From Histoplasma ohiense (lineage: Eukaryota; Ascomycota; Eurotiomycetes; Onygenales; Ajellomycetaceae), in contig JAEVHH010000001.1 in the NCBI GenBank assembly GCA_017607445.1, forward strand, positions 2,790,001 to 2,854,000: a DNA stretch of 64,000 bases. Direction: 5' to 3'. The notes under the pieces were generated by a model that was given only the letters and a program-made list of their open reading frames with translations, was not told where the DNA came from and did no database searches. The position numbers were made by a program, and so were the translations under genes. The first letter of the stretch is position 1. Each line of letters begins with the position of its first letter. Shown piece by piece: positions 45,534 through 58,414 of this stretch.

Positions 45534-46729
45534 CCTTTGCGCACGAAGAGCAAATGCTCTCTTTTGTTATTGTTTTCATTTCGATCTTGTACTCTAGGGA
45601 CGTGTTTGATTTCCCAGCCCTTTCCCTTGCCTAGCAAATGAGCAGGCTGATGGACTTGCTGTTTCTCCATTGACAGAAAAGTATCTATCATGTTTCATCT
45701 TTTAGGATATAGGTCATCTGTGATACAATATCGAACGTCATCCGTGTTTCATAACCCGTGTAATATGTCCCGAATCTATAATTAATTGATTGACTTTCAT
45801 CTACCACAAATAATTACTAGTACTCGACTATTTTCGGTGTGTCCCCAAAATTACCCTGATGTGGCAACTCTGTACTTCTCACTCTGGTTTACCCAAATAG
45901 TATCTGAGACCAACTCGAGAGCCGGTTTTCCATCACCGAGTTTCTACAACCAAGCGCCACCACCCTACCTGTCAACTAATTTTGCCTCGTTCGAACGATT
46001 CCCTAAGCATCAGCTTAAATGGGGCCACATTCATACATATGTTTCAGGCGATATGCATGCACTGTATGTACAAAGACATCAACTAGCATCTGATTGTCCG
46101 AATGAACAAGAACGGTTGTTATCTCGGTATGATACGAACCTATTCACACCACCTTTGACTCAGGTACAGGAGATGTATATATGTAGCTTTTCTGAATGAG
46201 GGAAATGGAATATGTCATTGCGCATGCTCTAGTCTACCCCATCAATTTTCTCATCATGCATCTAAATACACCACACAACGTTGGAATTAAAATCAACCAC
46301 GTCCAGCTTAACAGGAAGCAAATGGGGTACCGACGAAGTAGGCCAACCCACTACAACGTCATGTCCACACCACAATGTCGCCAATACACCTGAACTAAAC
46401 AAAACGCATGTCAGACTAACGGGCCCATATTTTGTGGGCTGTCACTGCGAGGTAGCAAACGAGCACCCTACACGCGGTCTGTGGCAATAGGCCGGGCTGG
46501 CCGTCCTTCCGATTTGGTTGATTCAAATCAGCTATCATGCATGCTACCATATATATATGGGGTCTATCTAATGGAAATAGCATGTGCGGGCTGGTCGAGT
46601 TGACGATGAATGATTACCTCGACTGCTCCTGTAACTTACTTGAATATTTAAGGTGAACTGTTTCCGTTGTTGCGTTTTTGTGTTCGCATTCATGGCCCAT
46701 GGTACCGGGTCCCTGAGTTAGTTTATATG

Positions 46730-46758
46730 TGCATGTACATGTACATGTACATGTACAT
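46730..46758. repeat. (TACATG)n hexanucleotide repeat
   Basis: Four to five copies of TACATG in the gene-poor stretch. Shorter copies of the same unit occur near 32112-32138. Confidence 0.85.
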
Positions 46759-48359
46759 TAACCTCAAAGAGCCTATTTATGTCACTTGGTTCTTACTTGG
46801 TTTTTATCGAGGGATGGATTCTGCGACTTGGCGTGGTGCTCGAAAGAGGGGTTAGCGGTATAGGCGAAGAGGGCCCAAAGCTACAGGCAATTAAGCACTT
46901 GAAGGAAAACAAAGCTAAGGAAGGGAAAGATATCAGAACACCTTTGGCCTAACTAAATTTGAACAATAAACCGGTTTCCATATCTCCTTCTCAGTAGATT
47001 TCGGAGCCAATAATTGACATGAATAGTATGGGAAGGAAAACGAAACTGAGGCGGAACTCGTCGTCCTCCATTACGAAGCGTAATGTGGCCTTATCAACCA
47101 ATCCACATAGGGAGCAACATAGGGAGTAATCCTAGAAAGCATTTAACCCTCTTCCAAAACCTAGAATACACCTGGACAAATTTATCTCTCGTTCGCAGAT
47201 TGCTCAATTGCAATAAATACTTAAACTACACTGAGAGTACAAATATACATACATAACATGGAGTTGAAAACACGAAAAACGGTAGTTGCATATCAGCTAT
47301 TATGCACTATGCATGAGTTACTGCCCGACGACGACAACGATGAGAGAAGATAAAATGAGATGGAAGAGACAAGCTAAAATAAGATTAACGAACAGAAATT
47401 CATTGGAACGGGGAACTTGAAATGGTCCATCATGTTGTTAATTGTGTTGCGCCATGGTCAATCCATTTTCTCCCATATGTTTTGTTTTACCTTAATGGAT
47501 GGCCCCTTGCCGCAGAAGTCGTGCGCTGTTAATTAAAGGCTATTTACTGTATTTCAGTTTCGACGACTCTTCCCCCTCCAGCACTGGCCTACCAACCTAT
47601 CATGTATGGCAATTGGGATCTAGGTGTGGGTGTGAGTTGTCTGTATGTTTAACACTCCCACTCTTTCATCACTTTTACAAGAACATGTGAAAATATCCAA
47701 TTCACAAATAAGAATGTAGAACATTTATATTAATTTTTACTCAATGGGTTGTTGCTCTGTTCGGTTTTTTCTATTTTCAACAAACAATAACCTTAAACTG
47801 AAATTTGTTTTCCTTCCCATTTCTTTCTGCTCTTAATTTTCCCCAATGGCCTAGCGACCACATTTTTGGAAGTGACTATCCTGTACCGACGGGCATGTAT
47901 AAATGTTGCCTTAAGCTATCAGGGCGATGCAAAACAAGGGTATCTCCTATTCCTATGACCAAACCAAATGCAAAACAAAAAAGAAGAATCAGAAAAGAAA
48001 CGGGTAGTAAAAATTAATGAATATGAAAGACCAATGGCAAAAGGGTCTACCATTCATCACAGAGATGATTTTCGGTAGACAGTGATAATTCGAGAGATGC
48101 ATTTAGAAAAGTCACAGGATACGCCATATGGTATCATTTATTCTGCCCTCCGTTAGAGGACGCTCATCGCCGTTGCGTTTTTGAGAAGGGAAAGAAAAGA
48201 ATGGGGAGGGGAAGTTATGGAGAAGCCAAGGACTTCTGAAAGGGTTGATCCTTACGGTAATTCCATTCCCGATTATCAATCCTTGCGGGATTCCTAGGAG
48301 CGTCTTCTCCCAAGATTTTCCGGCTGTTGGACCATTTAACAGAAGGCCCAGACACCGGA

Positions 48360-50028
48360 TCAGGACGAAAAACGGACAAAATCTTGTTGCTGTGAAATTT
48401 CGCCTGTGTCGACACCCTCTGTGATTATGATGGGGTCATCGTCAGAATCGTCGGAGTCAACATCATCTGAATCAATTTCATCGTAAGCCTCTTCATCGCT
48501 TAAAATATCATCGTCGTCGGCGCTGTCTCTATCATCAGTAGTTTCTGCCTTATTAGCTGCAATCTTGCGGATTTGACCTGCTCGGTCCACGTGAGGGAGC
48601 TGGCACTTCCGATTGCCGCAATTCCCCGTGTTAGCATAGTCGGGACATTCGTGAACATGACGCTGGTCACAGATTTCCCCTTTGCTGCAGTAGCCCAGAA
48701 TCGCAAAATCGTGACAAACAGGCGCACCAGGGTTAACTCGAACGTGTGCATATCGACATGATGGATTGGAGCAGCGCCCACGAAGGAAATGCAAACATGA
48801 AGGGGACCTTTCCGCGCTTGGTTCGTGAGAAAGGTCACACGCCGAGCCAGCTGCACATTTGCCTGTCTGAAGGAACTCTTTGCAGATGGCAACTTTATTG
48901 GGATCGTGGATATAGGGGCAATTTGGCCCTTTGAAGCAGGAACCTAGAAAAAAGATATTCAAGTCAGTACAGCAAAACGCACGCTTCCCCAGTCTAAACC
49001 CGTATGGTCAATCGGCATCATGATGGTGGGTGTGGTGAAGTCTTCCGGAGGGAGAGAGTCGGGTACCCGTCGAAGTAAATCTTTTGCAGCGTTCATTCTT
49101 TTTCTTAACAGTCCCAGTTTTCCTGTAGTTTATATAAGTTAATAACAATATTGAAGAAACCCTATCAAATAAATGCCGTCAGCCTGGTACATACTTTCTT
49201 GAAACCACTGATCCTAAACGATGCAGGTTTCCTCTTTTGCTTCTTACGAAGTTTACACCACCAATGTTCACCCTCTTGGGAGTAACGTTCACCGCCGACG
49301 GTTCATCTAGAAAGAGTAAGCCAGTTTCAGAATCGCCAGCTATGGGGATATATATCTCACTAGGTAACCGAATTAGTTTGCTCCCACCTCGCACCACTTG
49401 GAACGGAACATCTTGAATGGTGATTCGGTAGGAAGCTGCTCGTTGTCCAACAACCGGAGTTGCGACCGGTCGGTATCCGCCAACGCCCTGTACATATCTC
49501 AAGACCTTGGCCTCCTCTCGCTGTGCTATCCTCTGGGCTTTGAGCTTGCGGCTCTCCTCGATAGCCTTGGTTCTGGCTTGAGCCTCTTTATCATATATTG
49601 CAGAGTTTATGAGTTGCATGTGGCGGTCCCTTTTGGCAACCCATCCATTTTGGCATACAGGTTTTGCTTCATTCATTTCATCAGTTGATGCATTACAGGA
49701 CGGGGTGCCGCTCGCACTTTCTGCCGGCGTAGACAGGTTGCTGAGAACTAGCGTTCGATTTCGATGAGGAGCTGCATGGCGTCTCGAACTTGGATGGCTA
49801 GCTCGTCCACGGTAGGGAGCCCATCCCGCGTGACGTCGCGGGTGGGTTGAGGGGTAAGATGTATAACGTCCGCCGCGTGATGGCTGGGTTGGGGGTGTAG
49901 CCTGGTTTTTATGCTGATTGATTTGCCCTTGAAGCACATTAGAATAAATCAAGTATCAAAATAAGCCTGATGGGAAACTCACCAGCAAGCAGTCCAATTT
50001 TAGCTAAGAGATCCTGGTCTTCTGTCAT
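48360..50028 (-). CDS. CCCH zinc-finger protein, ZC3H3/Red5-like
   Basis: A 472-aa protein in four exons: 50028-49983, 49927-49195, 49122-49067 and 48943-48360. The start 'MTEDQDLLAKIGLLAGQINQ' parallels the N-terminus of animal ZC3H3. The middle is basic and disordered with an Arg-rich helix. Five CCCH fingers follow. The first is split by an intron and reads Cys-x8-Cys-x5-Cys-x3-His only when spliced (CKRFTSTGSCFKGPNCPYIH). The rest include 'CKEFLQTGKCAAGSACDLSH', 'CLHFLRGRCSNPSCRYAH', 'CHDFAILGYCSKGEICDQRH' and 'CPDYANTGNCGNRKCQLPH'. The tail is acidic (DSDDVDSDDSDDD). This matches human ZC3H3, and fission-yeast Red5 of the MTREC/NURS complex, which sends meiotic and cryptic RNAs to the nuclear exosome. 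It shares a divergent promoter with TFIIF-beta. Confidence 0.88.
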
Positions 50029-50488
50029 GGCAAAGTTCGCTCTAGGGCCACTGTGATCCTTGTAGATGCTTATCACCTGTGTTGATATAATACGTCGACG
50101 TTGGAGCAAGGTGAATTGAAAGGAAAACGTCCCTGCCATTCGAAATGTCGGAGAAGATGACGTGTGGTAGTCACGTGGTGCATCCGTCAGGACAATTCGT
50201 CACGTGGCGGTGTCAAAGCCAGCCCTGGAGAGCAATGTCAACCTACCTTCCTCCCAGAAGTGAATGAGCCGAATGACATCCACGACTTGAGCTGCTGAAA
50301 CTACGGAGTGGGTATTTGGGAAATATCGAATTTACCCACGGATATAATATTGAGTGACAAAAGTGGGAATACGGGCAAATTCCGGACACTCCTGCAGCCA
50401 CTTTGAAATAACTCTAACATACTTCGACGTCGCGTGAACGAATTTCCAAGACTTATATCAGATAATTGCCGCTGGATATACCCGTGAC
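50029..50488. promoter_or_regulatory. Bidirectional promoter with two TCACGTGG sites
   Basis: The 460-bp space between the divergent ATGs of the CCCH gene and TFIIF-beta carries TCACGTGG at 50171-50178 and again at 50200-50207, 29 bp apart in the same orientation. CACGTG is the E-box bound by Cbf1-type bHLH factors. A third near match (GACGTGTGG) lies near 50159. Confidence 0.55.
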
Positions 50489-51937
50489 ATGGCTTCGGGA
50501 CCAGGCCCTGGAGGCCAGCGAATTAAACAAGAGCCAAGCCCAATGCCTATGCTCAAGCCAGACCCCGATGCCAAACCTGAAGCCTCTGGGCCCGTATCCG
50601 ACGATGATATATACGAAGATACTGGAGATTTGGATTTTTCTAATTCAATGCAAAATGTTTGGTTGACCCGTATACCGAAAATGCTTTGGGAAAATTGGTC
50701 AAGGCTCGAGGATGATGAGGAAGTGCAAATCGGCAGCATCAGGGTAGAGGGCGGCCCTACGGACATTAAACGTGTATGTGCCTCACTTTCCATGTCATTC
50801 TCTAGAATTAGCTACTACAGCAAAAGTGAGAATAAGAATAACAAGAATAACGAGAAGAAGAAGAAGAAGAAGAAGAGGAAGAAAGTTAATTTATCTCCGT
50901 CTAACAGGTTAGCATGCGCCTTAATGACATACCCCAAATGAAAGGTGTTCCAAAAGATTACAACCTGCGGCGACAAAATGTCAATCCTGATAAGTCAGCC
51001 TATGCGGTACAGAACACATTCATTTTCACCGAAAAGGACCTACCGGGATATCGGGACAGGACGCATCTACTGTTTAATGAGGCGCAGCCGCATGGAAGGT
51101 CATACCTATATGAGCAGACAAAAAGAGAGTCTAGGAAACGAAGCAATCGCAAGAAATGGGAGCCCTACACTCGGAAAACAATACCAAGTACGTTTATCTA
51201 TTCTACGGAGCTTTTAGGACAATATAGGAACATATTAACAGATTGTTTCTACCGCATTATCTAGAACAAACGGCAATTGTCGGCAGCGTCCGTGACGAAT
51301 TTAACTGCCTTCCGGTAGAAAATGAGGAGTATCAGAGAATGGCTGAAGCTCGGGCACTTGACGTTCTTAAACCCAAGCGCGAAACATTATATATTGGCAA
51401 AGTCAGCGGTGAGATGCTTAAACCTAAGACCGTTGCTGCCGCCGATAAATCTACGTTTATTGTAAGTCCCAATACATATTCTCCTCTAACCCAACTATTG
51501 CCTTAAGTCTTTTCCTTTCCTAACTTTTCGATCAGCAAGTTGCCAAACCTCCTAAAGTGCGCGCTCAAGAGAATAAGACGGCGCGCATGCCCCAAAACGA
51601 GCTTCTAGATCTTATCTATGGCTGCTTCCGACGACATAAATACTGGCCATTCAAATCTCTCAAAGCAGAACTCAAGCAGCCCGAAGCTTACCTCAAGCAA
51701 ACCTTGGAAATGGTAGCCCATCTTGTCAAAAGCGGGGATTTTGCCATGACATGGGAACTTAAGCCAGAAGCCAGGGAAAGCAACTACGCAGACGCCTTAG
51801 CGTACAGAGATGCTAAGGAGGAGCTCCCGCCTACAGCGGGTTACAATTTCGACTCGGAAGGAGAGCCAACTGCTTCGGGTGTTGGTACTGATATGGACGA
51901 TGACGACGCGAATGTTTCGTTTGAGAATGTAGTATAG
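50489..51937 (+). CDS. TFG2: Transcription factor IIF beta subunit (TFG2)
   Basis: A 387-aa protein in four exons: 50489-50773, 50908-51187, 51265-51461 and 51536-51937. After an acidic/proline N-terminus comes the Rap30/Tfg2 dimerisation region ('VWLTRIPKMLWENWSRL'). A linker with 'GKVSGEMLKPK' follows, then the C-terminal winged-helix domain ('NELLDLIYGCFRRHKYWPFK', 'LKAELKQPEAYLKQTL'). Family hallmarks and length agree with fungal TFIIF-beta, which binds RNA polymerase II and delivers it to the pre-initiation complex. The first intron contains an (AAG)n tract (50852-50880). The C-terminal tail is acidic (DMDDDDANVSFENVV). Confidence 0.94.
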
Positions 51938-53111
51938 ATTGGCGGAACGGTCATCCAAATGAATTTATCGGAGTAACAGGATATGGCGTCTGAGAATAAT
52001 CTATTAGTAAAAGGGGCCCTTCTCTTTTTCTTATTTATTTTATGTACCCCTCACAAGGAACATTAGAGGATAACTAAGTTTAATTGGACCAATGTCTTAG
52101 TAAATAGTTTCCCGCTGTCCTAGTTACACTGCTTTTCGAGGGTGCCGATGCATGCCCTTCGTTTCGAGTCACGGCCAAACGACTGGAGTTTATTGATTAT
52201 TCCCAGTTAATCAGTAAACCGTTTCCGTAACCATATCCATAAATTGACAGGTAAATCTTCAGCAGATTCGAGCATGATACACTTGCATTATCTGGGTCAC
52301 CGCTATGCTCAATTGAACCTGTTGGCGATCCTGGCGCTGTGGTTGGCTGGTGAAGCGCTTGACGCGGGAGTTCCATGCTCTTCGGTCAAGCTGTAATATT
52401 GGTCTTGTTCATTGTTGAGTCACAAATGAACTACATGACCGCCAGATGAAAATGGAAGTACCGTTGACCATTAGCATGACTTTACTAGGAAATTACACTA
52501 CGCACATCTCATTAGAAGAGATTTCTCTTGGAAAAATTGTTTGGGAAATAAGACGACCCATCTGTTCGTTGAGGGGTGTTTAGGGTCGATTGAAAACAAT
52601 ATTGAACATTAAGCTGGAAGCTATGATCTTCCACCTGACGCCCAGATAGTGAGATAGCTTTATTAACATTCAACATTCCGACTCGTCTCATATCTCATAA
52701 TGCCGGTGGACGCTGAAAGTATGGAGTCTCAACTATTGTACTTGTACATGTACAATACATGTCTAGTGCTTTACTAGTATTTATCATACCCCGAGCTTGA
52801 ATATTATGGCTGAGCCCAACCTATTCTCTATCTATAACATTTATTCCCATCCTTTAACAGATGGCGATGCGTTGAATTTACTCTTTTACCCTTTATGCTA
52901 GATCCTCCGAATGCCGGGACTGCTGACTAAGCCAAATGAGCCTAAGAGTTGGAAGTTGGAGCGGGCGAGATAGATCGGAATATCTAACATTATACCCTTC
53001 ATTTAGCTCCCTCTTCTTGCCCAATACCTCCGTTCCTCCTTGTAACTAAAGAACAGAAGGGCCGTCATTTCCAGCGTTGGCCCACGAGACTCACCCGCTA
53101 CCATACCCGCA
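51938..53111. other. Intergenic
   Basis: The 3' flank of TFG2 and 5' flank of CSN4. A palindromic TTGTACATGTACAA-like motif lies near 52741-52753. No gene seen. Confidence 0.55.
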
Positions 53112-54501
53112 ATGGCGGATCCTAATGTCACCTCATCCTTAGCTTCTATCGAATCAACAACAAACCAACAGAGCAAGCCGCAGCTATACAATGAGCTCCT
53201 ATCCAAGATAATATCATCCCCATCATCCCCAAACATTAAATCCAACCTTAATGCATTCCTAAACTCCATCCTTGGCGAAACCGTCGGAATCGTCGCTGCC
53301 AGACCCCTCCTCGATAATTTCATCAACTCTCTCCGAAATCTACCAGCTCCGATCATAATTGCGATTGGACAAGATGCGCTATCCGAGATACAATCCCACT
53401 CGACCTCTGCTGAGGCACAGGATACAGTTCTGAGGGAAATTCTTGCAGACGCGTACGAGGCGGAGGAGAATTTTACACAGGCAGCTAAAGTCTTACAGGC
53501 GATCCGTTTCGATAGTTCCCAACATCTCATGTCTGACGACGCGAAGGTACGCATATGGATTCGTATCGTACGGCTATATTTAGAAGAAGACGATACCACA
53601 AATGCAGAGAGTTTCTTGAACAGAGTCAAGAACATGCCCACCAAGATTCAAGACCCTGAGTTGAAACTTCACTTCCAACTCTCCCAGGCCCGCATTTCAG
53701 ATTTTAACCGCCGATTCCTCGATGCAAGCCAACAGTATCTCAATTTGAGTTTATCTGGGGATATCGAGGAAGGAGATCGTCTCCAGGCTCTTTCCGCAGC
53801 CATTATATGTGCCGTTCTCGGACCCGCGGGGCCCCAACGTTCCCGTACTTTGTCCCGTCTATACAAGGACGACCGATCATCGTCTCTCGACGTATACAAT
53901 ATATTGGAGAAGATATTCATGGATAGGCTACTCACCGCTGGAGAGGTGAAGGCATTCGCTGAGAAGCTAGTCCCTCACCAACTAGCTGTAACTGCAGACG
54001 GATCCACGGTGCTTGGTCGAGCTGTAATCGAACATAATCTCCTCGCGGCTAGTCGTCTGTATGAGAATATCCACGTGGAGGAATTGGGCAACATTCTTGG
54101 ACTTGAGGCCAGTGGTGATTTGAGCGCCGGGGAGAGAGCAGAGGCATATGCTGCGCGCATGCTTGAGCAAGGGAGATTAAAAGGTACAATTGATCAGATT
54201 AAAGGCGTGATTTACTTCGACTCGGGAATCCCTGGTGTTGGCCCCACAGCAGAGGTGGCAGGACGAAGTTTAAGAGCCTGGGATGCTGGCGTTCAAAACT
54301 TGGCTGAGGAAGTTGAAAGCGTAGCTGCTGCTATCATTGATGAGTTTCCGGTACGCCAATATTTTATCACCCTTTTCCTTTTTATTGCATCGCTATATTT
54401 TTCACTGTTCAGTTCGTTTTTCTATCCCTTTCAGCTGAAAATCTAAAAGAATCTAACACTTGAAAATCTAGGACTTTGCCGCTACGCAAATGGTACGTTA
54501 G
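53112..54501 (+). CDS. csnD: COP9 signalosome subunit 4 (CsnD)
   Basis: A 422-aa protein in two exons: 53112-54350 and 54472-54501. The N-terminal two thirds are helical repeats (TPR-like/PCI scaffold) with 'VLREILADAYEAEENFTQAA', 'IWIRIVRLYLEEDDTTNAE' and 'LNRVKNMPTKIQDPELKLHF'. The C-terminal PCI domain includes 'AVIEHNLLAASRLYENIHVE', 'LGNILGL', and 'AEAYAARMLEQGRLKGTIDQ'. These are CSN4 hallmarks. The complex removes NEDD8 from cullins; in Aspergillus it controls development and secondary metabolism. The second exon is only 30 nt and encodes DFAATQMVR. Reading through the donor instead would append a hydrophobic tail, so splicing is the better model. It begins 1.2 kb downstream of TFG2 on the same strand. 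Confidence 0.93.
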
Positions 54502-56344
54502 GGAGATTAAGTGATAAGAGTGTCTGATACACCACAGCAATGCTTTACTGTCTCAATACATAGCTACCATCATACCTTACCCGGCTACAACACGGGAGAT
54601 AGAAAAAGGCTGTTCCAAGCTTATGTGAGATGAAATCACGAAAGTTTAATGAATAATAGCAAAACGTGTTATGAAGCACACGTAAATCCTACGTCCATTC
54701 CATCCCACCAGAACTCCTAGGCATGTGTACAAGTTTCGCCTGGCGTGGCTGCCTGCTATATTCCTTCGAACCCGAAAACGAAAATAGAAATCGATGTCGA
54801 AAGAAAGAAAGAAAGAAAGAAAAAGAAACCAGAAAAACTCGCTATTGGGTATTTATTTCTATATTTCTTCCGCGCCTGCCGGTCCCCTGGACTTAAACTT
54901 GCGACTGTTGTAGGAAAGAGCATACGATGGAAAAACTTTTGGAGATGGAATAAACCAAGGAGCAGAAGGAAAGGAAAGGAGAAAAAGTAGCCGACAATCT
55001 CCAAAGAGATCTTAGAAAAAACGACCATCAAGAAAACTATAAAATAACTAATTAATTGATATGGAGGGGATAAGAAACCTTCTATTGCAGTATTTCCAAG
55101 CAAAGGGGGAAAAAAGTAATCCAACAAACACAAACCCTACCCTTTCTTTCTTTCATTCATTCTTTGGATCCTTGCAATTCAGTGAAAAGAGAGGGGGGGG
55201 AAAGAAAGTTAAAGAAACAAAAATAAAACAGTGGAAAATGCGCAAAGGAAAAAAGGAGCCCAACTCGTCAATAGCCATCCCTGTTATCCAAAGAATCCGC
55301 AAGTTCCAACATTAATATACAGTACCTACTCCCTTCCCCTCCCCTCGTCATCGAGAATGCTACAGACTTGTGTATTTGATGAATACTTTTCATTCTCCAG
55401 CCTAACGCCTTTCCTGGTTCCCAACTCAGCGATATTGTGTTGAAACTTCCATCACCCATGTGTAAAGGGGCTTGGAACTGCGCAGATGTATAAAACTTTG
55501 TTCCTCACCCCCTCAAAATCCGCCATCTCTTATCCTCTTCTTGTTAGATAAAATTTTCTTTTATTCCCGTGCACGGATGTCCTTTTCCACTGCTTATTTC
55601 ATTCATCTTTATGGTCTTGTTTTCTTTTCCTTAGTTGGTTCCGGGTTTGGGGTTACCGGGGGGGGAAGGACGAAGTTATTCATATCAATCTTCCAAATTT
55701 GCTCATCATCAACAGGATTGAGTGGTGTGTGGCAGGGAGGTAGTAGGCGAAAATAGGATGTGAAACTTGTGTAAGAACTTTAAGAACCTCTCTACACCAC
55801 ATATCATCTGTACGTATCACATCAACTAGCTTTATTCCTTTATACATTATCCTTCCGTTTTTGTTCCATTGCACCAAAAGCAAATCATGTGTGTGGCAGC
55901 GAGAGAGAAATTTCAGTACCTAATTTATGAATGATTTTCCTTCCTTTTTGTTCATTCCCCTCCTTGCAAATTAAACAAGAGGTAAAAACTACGCGGGTTC
56001 AAGGCGCGAGGACCAACACAGCATAAAGAGAATCGACAGAGTGAGATGGAGAGGGAAAGGGAGCGCGAAATGGGGTCAAGGTAAAGAAGGGAATAAATTG
56101 TATTTGCTGGCGGAAGGCCTGCTGCTAATGCCCTGATAACACAAATTAAACTGGGCGAGGTGGATTTTCGCTGGAGGTAGTAGAAGTAAGTGTATGCAAT
56201 AGATAGATGGGTGAATAGTGTCGTGTAGGACTGGGATATTATAATCAAGGGCAAGAACAAGGTGAGGCGATGCAACCAGCATTGTTTCATTTTTATGTTA
56301 TTTTTCACTTTTTCGTCTTTCCTTCTTCGTCCTTCTGCGTCGAT
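54502..56344. other. Intergenic, convergent 3' flanks
   Basis: About 1.8 kb between the converging CSN4 and PP2A-B55 genes. It contains a GAAA repeat (54796-54822) and several G or A runs. No gene recognised. Confidence 0.55.
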
Positions 56345-58414
56345 TCACAGGGCTGAGAACACGAATAGCTATAGAAAACAAATATATGTTAGAGTTTGAG
56401 CGACCAAAAATTGAGAAGGCAAAGCAAGAAGGATAACAATGTAAAATGGGTTGATAGGGCAGACAAAATAACGGAAGGATAAGAAGACTCAAAGCTTACA
56501 TTGTTAGTGGCCGCGATTGCAATGCTATCTTCGAAAGGATGCCAACTCATATGCAGAATTTTTTTGTTGAAATCGATTTGATCTGCGTCTGTTTCTTTCT
56601 TCATCCTTCCACCAGCACCTGCAGGACTACCAGCCCTCGATCCCCCCTTTTTATTGGTTGACGCGGAAGAATTTATGGGAGTCGGTACGCCAACTTTCTT
56701 TGCCTTGAATGCAGTCTTGTCGGCCTGAAGGACAACTTCGGTCTCCTTGTTAGGGTCGGAGGGGTAGATCATAAAATTATTGTTGTAGCTGCCAGTCATG
56801 ACATTCTCCGCATCGCCGGAAAATACCACCTCGAATTTATCAAAGATGCTGTCGTTTTCATACGTATCGCAAAGCCGGGGGCGGAGGTGCTCGTGGATGG
56901 GGATCGTTTTTATAGGCTGTCTTTCCATGTTGACATCCCATATTTTGACCGTTAGGTAGTCGCGAGATAGTATATAGCGCCCGTCATTCGAGAAACGGAC
57001 GTCAGAAATGGAGGAAATGATTTCGGAAAAGAAAGAACGAGAAGACGCATCCTCTTCTTGCTCGAATTCTATTAAATGAGAAATTTGAGGTTAGCAGAGA
57101 TGGAGAGTGATATAAAGCCAAAAGGTCATTGACGAGAGGAATGATGGACTCAAAAACGTACGTTTGTGATGCTGATCGCAGAGAGCACTCTGCCTCATAT
57201 CTGCGAGTTTGATAGTTCCCTTGGAACTAGCATACATGAACCAGTTACAACTAGTAGGATGGAATTCCGCGGCTGTAATAACTTCCGTCAGTTCTTCCAT
57301 ATTTGCGGGCTTAATATCAACAATATTGAAGCTCTGATCTTGGATATTTAAGTTCCATAGGTTGATTCGAAGATCGTCACTGCTGATGAATGTTTCGCCA
57401 TCACTGTTGACTGATATGCTATTGATGTGGTAAGCATGGGCATTAGCATAGATACGTCGAGGAACTGCAACAACTACAGTGTCGTGATGGGTGAGGCGAG
57501 GCAGTTTGAGCGAGGATGCGTCACGGAAGGAAATTTGCGGGGCGCGTGGCATGCCTCCACCAGCTACAGCGCCTGCCGGGGTCAGATCATGAGAGAGGTT
57601 ATTTTCCGCAACGACCTTTAACGACTTGTCAAACACTTTCCAAAGCTTTATGGTCTTATCGTTGGTCGAAAGGAGATAATGAGATGCATTTTGTCGTCTG
57701 CACCATTTTATTTTGTTGATTTTCTCTTCAATCTCTAAGGATTTTAGGTAATCAAATTCCGGCTCGTGAGATTGGAATTCGGTATGGAATTTATACTCGC
57801 ATGTTTTTTTCTACTCGGGACAAGTCAGCGTTTCTGTCTTACGCTCATTGAATGACCGAGTGGGAATGTTTAAGAGCAATAGGATACCGTCTCGTTTCTC
57901 TCAAATAATACTACTCGTCCTCCTTTGTCACCCGTTGCAAGGTAGTTTCCCGTGTGATCGAACTCGACCGTTGATATGATATCAGCTGTAGGAAAACGAG
58001 ATGCATCAGCGCTATCCGTTGCGAAAGTTGAGAGGTCGCCAAAGTATCTTCAGCCAAAAAGGCCGGAAAAGTGCGAGGGTGGGGGAAAAGCGGAATAATA
58101 TAAGTAAAATGGAGGGATCAAACCATCTGTAATATCTTCCACATCCCCTTTATCGCCGAAGCATCTGGATTGAAGCTGTTAGAAGGGTGTTTCCACAAAT
58201 ATTACAAAAACCCCCACCAGTGTTCCTAAAGGCCGCAACTAGCAACAAAATTCCGCTGGGGGCTCAGGCAAATGGAGACCTCGGGAATCTGCCTAGGGTG
58301 TTGTACGTATTTCCAGTCGCATTGGATGATGTGGAAAAGTAGTGAAAATGGGAAGTAGTGGAGCGCTTACTGTGTGAACTTCCAGGTAGGTGAACCTGGA
58401 TCTCCGTCTACCAT
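56345..58414 (-). CDS. pabA: PP2A regulatory subunit B55 (PabA/Cdc55)
   Basis: A 474-aa WD40 protein in six exons: 58414-58371, 58164-58124, 57985-57888, 57810-57162, 57068-56500 and 56368-56345. Introns are supported by phase at all five junctions. After the start (MVDGDPGSPTWKFTQ) come family signatures 'ADIISTVEFDHTGNYLATGD' and 'EFDYLKSLEIEEKINKIKWC'. Then 'LLSTNDKTIKLWKV', 'ISSDDLRINLWNL', 'YILSRDYLTVKIWDV' and 'MSWHPFEDSIAIAATNN' follow, ending in LFVFSAL. B55 directs PP2A to its substrates and in Aspergillus is needed for septum placement, growth and conidiation. The fungal insertion 'SSASTNKKGGSRAGSPAGAG' (between late blades) is low-complexity. The last coding exon is only 24 nt. The gene is divergent from the orphan gene at 59769. 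Confidence 0.95.

Larger units (their letters stand above)
45101..48359. other. Gene-poor stretch, part 3
   Basis: No gene recognised. It has the double hairpin at 45487-45533 (separate entry) and a (TACATG)n tandem at about 46730-46758. The 137-codon ORF at 45786-46199 shows no domain. 48010-48359 is the 3' flank of the CCCH gene. Confidence 0.45.

Noticed and set aside
45786..46199. 137-codon plus-strand ORF
   Set aside because: No signal peptide, domain or codon bias. It lies in AT-rich gene-poor DNA.
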